A DNA stretch of 50,169 bases from DATFPK01 sp035264885 (GTDB lineage: Bacteria > Actinomycetota > Thermoleophilia > Solirubrobacterales > 70-9): assembly GCA_035264885.1 (NCBI GenBank), contig DATFPK010000005.1:1-50169 (forward strand). Direction: 5' to 3'. A program made the position numbers and the translations under genes. The first letter of the stretch is position 1. Each line of letters begins with the position of its first letter. This document shows positions 16,431 to 22,834 of the stretch, piece by piece. Under the pieces are notes generated by a model. The model worked only from the letters and a program-made list of their open reading frames with translations, made no database searches and was not told the DNA's origin.

Positions 16431-16642
16431 CCGGGGCGGGTGACCCCTTCGGCGAGCTGCTTCAGCTCGGCGGGGGGACGCCCCGAGGCGCCGGCCAGCC
16501 AGCAGGCCAGCGGGGCGGCGGTGCGGTGCGAGGAGTGCGCGGCAGTGGCCGCCAGGTCGAGCAGGTCGTCGATCTCCTCGGCCGTGGGGGGCGACAGGCC
16601 GAGCCGGGCCGCGAAGTCGGTGATCCACTCGTCGCGGGACAT
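16427..16642 (-). CDS. DUF6457 small protein
   Basis: 71 aa from ATG 16642, preceded by an AGGGAAG Shine-Dalgarno; a GTG at 16675 is the alternative. The sequence MSRDEWITDFAARLGL, EEIDDLLDLAATAAHSSHRTAAPLACWLAG and a final helix match DUF6457, which in other actinobacteria is found fused to the C-terminus of MobA or next to it. Here it stands alone, convergent with the gene following mobA, which supports a link with molybdenum cofactor maturation. A 7-bp GC inverted repeat (16643-16662, CGCCGGC/GCCGGCG) covers the ribosome binding region and may hide it in the mRNA. Confidence 0.7.
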   Translation of the reverse strand: MSRDEWITDFAARLGLSPPTAEEIDDLLDLAATAAHSSHRTAAPLACWLAGASGRPPAELKQLAEGVTRPG

Positions 16643-16780
16643 CGCCGGCTTCCCTGCCGGCGGATCAGCCGCCACGGCTGACCATCACCGACGCGAAGCG
16701 GCCCCGGGCCGGCTGCGAGCCGGCGATCTTGTGGCGGTCGGGCATCCGTCCACAAGCATTGCGAAATTGAAGGCGTCGCG
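16643..16780. other. Divergent spacer DUF6457/GH16 with two GC hairpins
   Basis: 138 bp without a gene. It contains CGCCGGC/GCCGGCG with a 6-nt loop (16643-16662) and GCCGGCT/AGCCGGC with a 3-nt loop (16708-16724). Neither has a T tract, so these are weak terminator or mRNA-structure candidates. GAAGG at about 16770 is a likely ribosome binding site for the GH16 gene. Confidence 0.35.
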
Positions 16781-17650
16781 ATGGGCGGTCGAAAGCTTTC
16801 GGCGATGGATCGGCGAGTTCTTCTCTCGCTCGGCCCGGTGGTGCTGAGCGCCGCGGTGGCCGCGGCGGCCGTTCCCGCGGCGGCCGGCGGGTCCGATGGG
16901 CCGAGCGGCGCCGGCCAACCGAGCGCGCAGCGACGCGGCCATGGCCGCCTGATCTTCTCCGACCAGTTCCAGGGCAGGCCCGGCGACCGGCCCAACCGGC
17001 ACAAGTGGGTCCGGATGAACTGGTGCGACAACTGGGGCAGCCTGAGCTGCAACACCGGGCGTCGCCGCAACGTCGCCCTGACGGGTCGCGGCCTGCTGCG
17101 GATCACCGCCATCCGCCAGCGCTGGCGGGACCGCGACGGCAACCGCGGGTCCTGGACCTCGGCGCGACTGGAGACCCAGCACAAGTTCTCGTTCCGGTTC
17201 GGGACCGTGAAGGCCAGGATCAGGGTTCCGAAGGGGCGCGGTCTGTGGCCCGCCTTCTGGACCAATGCCGCGACGAAGCGCGGCTGGCCTGCGACCGGCG
17301 AGATCGACGTGATGGAGCTGCTCGGCGACGACCCGTCGATCTACTATTGCTCGCTCCACGGAGCCAGTCTGTCGGGCCGCCACCTGGCCCGGACCGAGTG
17401 GCTCCGGCACGGCCGCTCACTGGCCCGGCGCTTCCACGTCTACGCCGCCCGCTGGCGCCCCCGCGGGGTCACGTTCTTCCTCGACGGCGAGCGCTGCGGG
17501 TCGATCGGGACCGTCGGCATTCAGCCGATCCGCAGCCAGCAGCTCCTCGTCGGGCTGGCGGTCGGCGGTGACTGGCCCGGCCCTCCCAATCGCTCCACGC
17601 CGCGGCGGAACGACATGCTCGTCGACTGGGTGCGGGTCTACGCACGCTAG
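16781..17650 (+). CDS. Secreted glycoside hydrolase family 16 protein
   Basis: 289 aa. An N-terminal signal peptide (MDRRVLLSLGPVVLSAAVAAAAV with arginines before it) is followed by a single GH16 beta-jelly-roll domain. The catalytic motif EIDVME is present: nucleophile E174, D176 and acid/base E179. Other family marks are ARLETQHKFSFRFGTVKARIRVPKGRGLWPAFW and HVYAARWRPRGVTFFLDGE. The family cuts beta-1,3- or beta-1,4-glucans or galactans outside the cell; the exact polysaccharide cannot be predicted. The short Arg/Gln-rich linker after the signal peptide lacks any carbohydrate-binding module. ATG 16781 is used; ATG 16805 is also possible. Its stop overlaps the convergent P450 stop (CTAG). 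Confidence 0.9.
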   Translation: MGGRKLSAMDRRVLLSLGPVVLSAAVAAAAVPAAAGGSDGPSGAGQPSAQRRGHGRLIFSDQFQGRPGDRPNRHKWVRMNWCDNWGSLSCNTGRRRNVALTGRGLLRITAIRQRWRDRDGNRGSWTSARLETQHKFSFRFGTVKARIRVPKGRGLWPAFWTNAATKRGWPATGEIDVMELLGDDPSIYYCSLHGASLSGRHLARTEWLRHGRSLARRFHVYAARWRPRGVTFFLDGERCGSIGTVGIQPIRSQQLLVGLAVGGDWPGPPNRSTPRRNDMLVDWVRVYAR

Positions 17651-18999
17651 ACGGCAGCCGCCACCGGCTCGCCGGACGCCGCGGCCTGGGCCCCGCCGCG
17701 CCCCCGCAGGCCGAGGGCCACGACGGCACCGCGTCGCGGGCTGACCGTGATCGCCCGACGCCGCGCCGGCTCGAAGGAGTCCCCCGCCGGCCGCAGCTCC
17801 CGCGCGGCCAGGACGCGGCGCAGGACCGCCTTCATCTCCAACAGCGCGAAGCCCGCCCCGAGGCAGCGACGGCGCCCGCCGCCGAACGGGATCCACGTGT
17901 AGGTCCCGGGCTTGGTCCCCAGGAACCGCTCCGGGCGGAACGCGTAGGGGTCGGGGTAGATCTCCGGATCGTGGTGGACCAGGTAGGCGTGGGCGTTCAG
18001 GCAGGCGCCGACCGGATAGCGCCAGCCGCCGATCTCGACCTCCTCCATGACCAGGCGCGGCGCCGCGTTGGGCAGCACCGGCCGGCGGCGCAGGGTCTCG
18101 TGAATCACCGCCATCAGGTACTCCTCGCCCCCGTCGTCGATCTCCTCGACGAGACGGCCGAGGGCGGCCGGGTTGCGGGACAGCCGCTCGAACGCCCAGG
18201 CGAGCGCCGAGGCGGTCGTCTCGTGCCCGGCGACCAGCAGGGTCATCAGCTCGTCGCGCAGCTCCTCGACCGACATCGGCGTCCCGTCCTCGTGGCGGGC
18301 CTCGAGCAGCATCGAGAGCACGTCGCCGCGGTCATCCCCCTCGCGACGGCGCTCGGCGACCAACCCCTCGATCAGCTCGTCGGCCTCGCGCTTCTGGCGG
18401 TCCACCTCGGCGAACGGCCCGCGGCCGTGGAGCCGCTCATGCATGTCCAGCATCAGCGAGAGGGGGCTGACGCTGAACTCGAGGACGCCGGTGAGGCGGG
18501 AGCGGAGGGCGTCGAGGCGCTCGCCCTCCTCGAGGCCGAACACGGCTCTGAGGATCACGTCGAGCGTCAGCGCCTGGAGCCGCGGATGCAGGCTGATCGC
18601 GCCGTCGGCGGGCCAGGCGGCGACCTCATGCTCGGCCACCTCTTCGACCACGTCGGCCAGCTTCGCCATCCGCTCGCCGTGGAAGGCGGGCAGCATCAGC
18701 TTGCGCTGCTCGAGGTGGCGGCCCTCGTCGAGCAGGATCACCGAGTGCCGTCCGACGATCGGCTCGAGCACCCGGGCGCCCTCACCCGGGTGGAGCACCT
18801 CCGGCGGAGCGGTGAAGACCTCCTTGACGTCGGCGGGGTCGGACAGCATCACGAACGGCGGCATGCCGACGAGCTCGATCGTGAAGCGCTTGCCATAACG
18901 GCGGCGGCAGCGCTCCATGTAGGGGCCGGTCCGCTTCCACCAGCCGACGGTCTGCACGATCTTCGGAGCCCGCGGGCCTGGGGGCAGCGCTGCTCTCAT
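17647..18999 (-). CDS. Cytochrome P450
   Basis: 450 aa from ATG 18999, which has a purine-rich GGAGAGGG ribosome binding site; the open frame upstream is not family-like. P450 landmarks: N-terminal ALPPGPRAPKIVQTVGWWKRT, I-helix AGHETTAS (E260-T261-T262), ExxR E301-R304, PERF, and heme loop FGGGRRRCLGAGFA with the thiolate C379. The N-terminal PPGP and general layout resemble class-I soluble actinobacterial CYPs such as CYP135/CYP138-like groups. It needs ferredoxin and reductase partners that are not in the window. Substrate unknown. It follows moaA by 79 bp and has a CRP-like site in that gap. Shares CTAG stop with GH16. Confidence 0.94.
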   Translation of the reverse strand: MRAALPPGPRAPKIVQTVGWWKRTGPYMERCRRRYGKRFTIELVGMPPFVMLSDPADVKEVFTAPPEVLHPGEGARVLEPIVGRHSVILLDEGRHLEQRKLMLPAFHGERMAKLADVVEEVAEHEVAAWPADGAISLHPRLQALTLDVILRAVFGLEEGERLDALRSRLTGVLEFSVSPLSLMLDMHERLHGRGPFAEVDRQKREADELIEGLVAERRREGDDRGDVLSMLLEARHEDGTPMSVEELRDELMTLLVAGHETTASALAWAFERLSRNPAALGRLVEEIDDGGEEYLMAVIHETLRRRPVLPNAAPRLVMEEVEIGGWRYPVGACLNAHAYLVHHDPEIYPDPYAFRPERFLGTKPGTYTWIPFGGGRRRCLGAGFALLEMKAVLRRVLAARELRPAGDSFEPARRRAITVSPRRGAVVALGLRGRGGAQAAASGEPVAAAV

Positions 19000-19063
19000 C
19001 TTCCCTCTCCTCTCATGCCGGCGCTGGTCGCCACACATGACCTCGCAGGCCCGGACCAAGGTG

Positions 19064-19079
19064 TGTGAGATCGGTCACT
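19064..19079. promoter_or_regulatory. CRP-like site TGTGA-N6-TCACT
   Basis: TGTGA at 19064-19068 and TCACT at 19075-19079 are separated by GATCGG. This is one base short of the consensus TGTGA-N6-TCACA of the Crp/Fnr family. It lies 65 bp upstream of the P450 start codon and touches the moaA stop, a reasonable activator position for the P450 promoter. Confidence 0.35.
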
Positions 19080-20068
19080 CACCCGCCGATCGCGGACATG
19101 GTCCGCGGCGGCCGGCGGAAGCCGGTCTCGCCGACGCGGTGCTTGAGCTCCTTGCGCCAGACGGCGTCGCGGACGATCGCCTCGATCTCCTCGTCGCCCG
19201 CCCCGGTCCGCAGCGGCTCCCGCAGGTCGGTCTCGTGGATCGAGAACAGGCAGGTGCGCAGGCGACCCTCGGACGTCAGCCGGATCCGGTTGCAGTCGGC
19301 GCAGAAGGGCTCCGACACGGGGTTGATGAAGCCGATCTCGCCGACGCCGTCGGTGAAGCGAAAGACCCGGGCCGTGGCCGACGGCTCGCGCGGCACCTCC
19401 TCGAGCGGGTGGATTGCCTCGATCATCCGGCGCAGCTCGTCACCGGTGAGGACGTCGGCGGGCCGCCAGGCATGGTCGCCGTCGAGCGGCATGAACTCGA
19501 TGAACCGGACCTGGAAGGCGCTCGACCGCGCGAACTCGGCGAAGCGCACCGCCTCCTCCTCGGTGAAGCCGCGGATCGCTACCGCATTGACCTTGACCGG
19601 GCGGACCTGCGGGAACGCGGCGATCGCATCCAGACCCCGCATGACCTGCGGCAGCGCGTCCCGCCGGGTCATCCGGAAGAACCGGTCGCGCTCCAGCGAG
19701 TCGATCGAGACGTTTACGCGGCGGATTCCGGCGTCGACAAGAGCCGCGGCGTCGCGCTCGAGCAGGTAGCCGTTGGTGGTCAGCGAGAGGTCTTCGACGC
19801 CGGGGACGCCGGCGAGCATCGCCACGAGGCGCGGGAAGTCGCGCCGCACGAGCGGCTCGCCGCCGGTCAGGCGCACGTCGGTCACGCCGAGCCGCGCGAA
19901 CAGGCGGACCAGGCGCTCGATCTCTTCGAACGAGAGCAACTCCGAGCGCTCGAGCCATGGCAGGCCCTCGGCCGGCATGCAGTACTGGCAGCGGAAGTTG
20001 CAGCGGTCTGTGACCGAGACCCGCAGGTCGGAGATCAGGCGGCCGTGGCCGTCGCGCAACGGCTCCAT
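19079..20068 (-). CDS. moaA: GTP 3',8-cyclase
   Basis: 329 aa. MoaA is the radical-SAM enzyme that starts molybdenum cofactor synthesis from GTP. The radical-SAM cluster cysteines are C23, C27 and C30 in DRCNFRCQYC. The second cluster is in FCADCNRIRLTSEGRLRTCLF, and the protein ends with the conserved Gly-Gly (SAIGG) needed in trans for activity. Other motifs: VRLTGGEPLVRRDFP, LSLTTNGYLL and RVNVSIDSL. It is separated from the main Moco operon by about 4 kb of unrelated genes, on the same strand. The spacing to the upstream DUF59 gene is 46 bp. Confidence 0.97.
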   Translation of the reverse strand: MEPLRDGHGRLISDLRVSVTDRCNFRCQYCMPAEGLPWLERSELLSFEEIERLVRLFARLGVTDVRLTGGEPLVRRDFPRLVAMLAGVPGVEDLSLTTNGYLLERDAAALVDAGIRRVNVSIDSLERDRFFRMTRRDALPQVMRGLDAIAAFPQVRPVKVNAVAIRGFTEEEAVRFAEFARSSAFQVRFIEFMPLDGDHAWRPADVLTGDELRRMIEAIHPLEEVPREPSATARVFRFTDGVGEIGFINPVSEPFCADCNRIRLTSEGRLRTCLFSIHETDLREPLRTGAGDEEIEAIVRDAVWRKELKHRVGETGFRRPPRTMSAIGG

Positions 20069-20114
20069 GCAGCCATCATGACACCGGCCGGCGTCCTGTC
20101 AGCGATCGCAGGGG

Positions 20115-20429
20115 CTAATAGCCGAGCGCGAACTTGGCGTCCTCGGACATCATCTCCGGGGACCACGGCGGGTCGAAGACCATCTTCGGGTGGACCGCGC
20201 TGACGCCCTCGAGGTCGCCGACGAACTCCTTCATCTGCTCGGAGACCTGAGGTCCGATCGGACAGGCGGGGGTCGTCAGCGTGAAGGTCACGTAGACGTC
20301 TGAGCCCTCGATGTCGACGTCGTAGACGAGCCCGAGCGAGACGAAGTCCAGCCCCAGTTCGGGGTCGATGACCTCTTCGAGCGCCTCGAGGACCTCGTCC
20401 TCGCCGATCGTTGTCGTGTCGTTCTCCAT
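20115..20429 (-). CDS. DUF59/MIP18-family metal-sulfur cluster assembly protein
   Basis: 104 aa. It carries the DUF59 pattern EVLEALEEVIDPELGLDFVSLGLVYDVDIEG and the conserved cysteine loop TTPACPIGPQVSEQMKEF, then VFDPPWSPEMMSEDAKFALGY. These small proteins (SufT/PaaD/MIP18 relatives) help mature iron-sulfur proteins, which would fit the neighbouring radical-SAM MoaA. ATG 20429 is preceded by TACGAT with 7 nt between, so the transcript is probably leaderless. The open frame upstream of this ATG overlaps fxsA and is excluded. Confidence 0.9.
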   Translation of the reverse strand: MENDTTTIGEDEVLEALEEVIDPELGLDFVSLGLVYDVDIEGSDVYVTFTLTTPACPIGPQVSEQMKEFVGDLEGVSAVHPKMVFDPPWSPEMMSEDAKFALGY

Positions 20430-20436
20430 GAGGTGA

Positions 20437-20450
20437 ATCGTAACTAGGCT
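20437..20450. promoter_or_regulatory. Back-to-back -10 boxes of a leaderless divergent promoter
   Basis: Minus strand TACGAT (20437-20442) lies 7 nt before the DUF59 ATG. Plus strand TAGGCT (20445-20450) lies 7 nt before the fxsA GTG. The two hexamers are 2 bp apart within a 28-bp gap between start codons, so each -35 region must lie near or inside the opposite gene. Confidence 0.5.
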
Positions 20451-20457
20451 TGGGCGC

Positions 20458-21006
20458 GTGCCCCTGCTCGTGCTGCTGTTCATCGTCGTCCCGATCATCG
20501 AGCTGTACGTGATCATCGAGGTCGGCCGGGCGATCGGCGTCGTGCCGACGCTCGCGATCCTGGTCGCCGACGCGCTGCTGGGGTCGCTGCTCCTCCGCCA
20601 ACAGGGCCGCCAAGCGTGGCGGCGGTTCAACCAGGCGCTCGCCGAGCGCCGGTTCCCGGCGCGGGAGGTCGCCGACGGGCTGATGATCGCGGTCGGCGGG
20701 ACCCTGCTGCTCACCCCGGGCTTCGTGACCGACGTGTTCGGTCTGATCCTGCTGATCCCGCCGACGAGGGCGCTGGTGCGGCGCGGACTCCAGGCCGTCG
20801 TCGGCCGCAGGTTCAGGCTGGTCAGCGGGCCGGCGGCCTGGGGCTACGGGCGGATGCGGAAGCGGGGGAGCTCGCGTGGCCCCGCCGGCGGCGACCCCGG
20901 CGCCCCCGGCGGCGGGGTCCCCTTCGACGTCGAGGGCAGCGCCCGCGAGGTCGACGGCGAAGGCGAGGGCCCGGCCGCCGGCGAGGGGCGGACGCTGCCG
21001 CCGTGA
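20458..21006 (+). CDS. fxsA: FxsA family membrane protein
   Basis: 182 aa from GTG 20458. FxsA-type proteins have an N-terminal membrane region with PIIELYVIIEVGRAIGVVPT, LGSLLLRQQGRQAWRRF, then GGTLLLTPGFVTDVFGLILLIPPTR; all are present, giving about three to four membrane segments. The last ~55 residues are a low-complexity Gly/Pro/acidic tail (GPAGGDPGAPGGG), probably cytosolic. In E. coli FxsA modulates phage T7 exclusion by F plasmid; the general role is unknown. The stop overlaps the next GTG start by 4 bp (GTGA, 21003-21006). Confidence 0.9.
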   Translation: MPLLVLLFIVVPIIELYVIIEVGRAIGVVPTLAILVADALLGSLLLRQQGRQAWRRFNQALAERRFPAREVADGLMIAVGGTLLLTPGFVTDVFGLILLIPPTRALVRRGLQAVVGRRFRLVSGPAAWGYGRMRKRGSSRGPAGGDPGAPGGGVPFDVEGSAREVDGEGEGPAAGEGRTLPP

Positions 21007-21599
21007 GACGCTTCGAGATCTGTGACCCGGGCCGCGGCTTCTACGCGGCCGGCGACGAGAACGGGCCGTTCGGCGGGTCGCCGCTGGGGGCCGAGCTCGA
21101 TCCCCTGGGCCCCGAGGCGGTGCTGGAGGGCGAGCTGATCGGCCGGCGTCGCGTTCGGCTCTGCCGCGCCTTGGTCGAAGACGGCGGCGGGAGCTTCGCC
21201 TGTCTGGGCCTCCTCGTCGACACCGATGAGGCCGAAGCGGGCCTGCGGCGCTCCGCCGGCCTGGTCCTTGGCGACGGTGGCGTGCTGGCGCTCGCCGCCG
21301 CCAGGCCCCCCGGCGCGGAGGAGCACGATGCCGAGGAGGTCGTCGCCGTCCTGGTCGAGCCCGACGGCACGGCGAGCCGATTCCAGCGCACGCTGCTCTC
21401 GACCGAGTACGACGCCGAGGGGCGACACCGGCGGGCGACGCTCGAGCTCGAAGGGGGGAACGCCGACCCGCCGATGCGCGGCGCCGGCCTCGCGATCGAG
21501 GGGACCTGGCTCGACGGTCCGTCGGGGCGGGGGCCCTTCTTCCGCTGGAGGCTGGAGGGGCGCGAGGGCTTCGGGCGCTACGAGATCGCCGGTCGGTGA
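21003..21599 (+). CDS. Unknown protein (198 aa)
   Basis: 198 aa from GTG 21003, set by the GTGA overlap with fxsA. I recognise no family. The protein is soluble and looks almost all beta: VRRFEICDPGRGFYAAGDE, CRALVEDGGGSFACLGLLVD, VVAVLVEPDGTASRFQRTLLSTEYDAEG, then PFFRWRLEGREGFGRYEI. The arrangement, with repeated short strands separated by turns and a C-terminal F-R-W-x-L-E-G-R-E-G-x-G-R-Y, suggests a single beta-barrel or sandwich. It is tightly coupled on both sides (overlaps with fxsA and the HAD gene by 4 bp), so it belongs to a three-gene unit. Confidence 0.7.
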   Translation: MRRFEICDPGRGFYAAGDENGPFGGSPLGAELDPLGPEAVLEGELIGRRRVRLCRALVEDGGGSFACLGLLVDTDEAEAGLRRSAGLVLGDGGVLALAAARPPGAEEHDAEEVVAVLVEPDGTASRFQRTLLSTEYDAEGRHRRATLELEGGNADPPMRGAGLAIEGTWLDGPSGRGPFFRWRLEGREGFGRYEIAGR

Positions 21600-22225
21600 T
21601 CACCGCCGTCATCTCCGACTTCGGCGGGGTCCTGACGACGCCGCTGATCCAGTCGTTCATGGCCTTCCAGGACGAGACCGGGATCTCGATGGAAGCGCTC
21701 GGACACGCGATGCAGCGGATCGCCGACCGCGACGGCGAGCATCCGCTCTTCGAGCTCGAGCGCGGGGACGTCACCGAGGCCGAGTTCCTCGAGCGGATGG
21801 CATCGGAGCTCGAGGGCGAGCTCGGCCACCGCCCGGAGATGCACCGGTTCAGCGAGATCTACTTCCGGGCGCTGTCGCCCAACGACCCGATGATCGAGCT
21901 GATGGCCGAGCTGCGCGACGGCGGCTACGCGATGGCCCTGCTGACCAACAACGTCCGCGAGTGGGAGCCGCTCTGGCGGTCGATGATGCCGGTCGACGAA
22001 CTGTTCGCGGTCGTCGTCGACTCCGCCTTCGTCGGCTGCCGCAAGCCGGAGCCGCGGATCTACGAGATCACCCTGGAGCGCCTCGGCGCCGAGCCGCCGA
22101 GCTGCCTATTCGTCGACGACGTCGAGGTCAACTGCGAGGCGGCCCGGGAGCTCGGCATCCACGCCGTCCACTTCCGCGACAACCAGCAGGCGATCCCGGA
22201 GATCCGCGCGGCGCTCGGCCGATAG
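21596..22225 (+). CDS. HAD-family hydrolase (epoxide-hydrolase N-terminal-like subgroup)
   Basis: 209 aa from GTG 21596 (GTGA overlap with the preceding gene). Motif I is ISDFGGVLTT with the nucleophile Asp, motif II LLTNNVREW, the lysine in CRKPEPRIYEI, and motif IV FVDDVEVNCEAARELG. Replacement of the second motif-I Asp by Gly (DFGGV) is usual for the subgroup related to the N-terminal phosphatase domain of epoxide hydrolase and to haloacid dehalogenases, and not a defect. Soluble, substrate unknown. The HAD gene at 338-1000 belongs to a different subgroup (DVDGT). The stop lies 4 nt from the convergent unknown gene. Confidence 0.85.
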   Translation: MITAVISDFGGVLTTPLIQSFMAFQDETGISMEALGHAMQRIADRDGEHPLFELERGDVTEAEFLERMASELEGELGHRPEMHRFSEIYFRALSPNDPMIELMAELRDGGYAMALLTNNVREWEPLWRSMMPVDELFAVVVDSAFVGCRKPEPRIYEITLERLGAEPPSCLFVDDVEVNCEAARELGIHAVHFRDNQQAIPEIRAALGR

Positions 22226-22229
22226 ACGC

Positions 22230-22685
22230 CTAGTTGTCGGAGCCGGCGCGGTCCCAGACGTAGAGGTCGACGGCCTCGGCCGTCAGCTCCATCAGCCGCG
22301 GCGACGAGAGGCAGTCGAGCACCATCTCCAGCGCGTGGTCCTCCGTGACGCCGGCGTCGACGGCTTCCTCCCCCCTGAAGCCGGCGGCCAGCTTCAGCGC
22401 CTCGCGCCGGTGCTCGCCCAGCGAGGGGAACGCGCCCATCAGGAAGTCGCGGTTCGGCAGCGGCTGGCCGACGTCCAGCGATCCGTGCCAGGCGGCGAGC
22501 ATCGAGAGGTCGTGCTCGTCGAGCTCGGACAGCGCCTTCGCGTAGTGGGTCTCGAGCTCGTCGTCGGGGATCTCGTCCACCCACGCCCGCACCGCCTCGC
22601 CCAGCAGCTGGCGGCGGGCCTCGCGGCCGACCGAGTCGGCGATCGCGCGGATCGCATCAGCCGGGTCTACGAAGCAGAGCGACAT
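22230..22685 (-). CDS. Unknown helical protein (151 aa)
   Basis: 151 aa from ATG 22685, with AGAGAGGA about 10 nt upstream as ribosome binding site. No family recognised. It is acidic and appears fully helical: DPADAIRAIADSVGREARRQ, DELETHYAKALSELDEHDLSMLAAW, GEHRREALKLAAGF, HALEMVLDCLSSPRLMELTAEAV. No signal peptide or membrane segment. Monocistronic, convergent with the second HAD gene and divergent from the AddB-like gene, with 149 bp between the starts. Confidence 0.65.
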   Translation of the reverse strand: MSLCFVDPADAIRAIADSVGREARRQLLGEAVRAWVDEIPDDELETHYAKALSELDEHDLSMLAAWHGSLDVGQPLPNRDFLMGAFPSLGEHRREALKLAAGFRGEEAVDAGVTEDHALEMVLDCLSSPRLMELTAEAVDLYVWDRAGSDN

Positions 22686-22813
22686 ATGTCGGCGTCCTCT
22701 CTGGCGGGGTGGTCGGGACGAGGCTGAAGATAGACCCGCCGCCCGACGGCAAAGCGGCGCCGAAATCGCGCTGGATGCGGCTTCCGTCAGGTGCCGTACG
22801 CCGACGCCGACCC

Positions 22814-22819
22814 TAATCT
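22814..22819 (+). promoter_or_regulatory. Possible -10 hexamer of the addB-addA operon
   Basis: TAATCT lies 15 nt before the ATG at 22835, which would give a leader of roughly 8 nt. No clear -35 and no Shine-Dalgarno are visible in the 149-bp spacer. Confidence 0.35.
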
Positions 22820-22834
22820 CAGAGCCACCACCAG

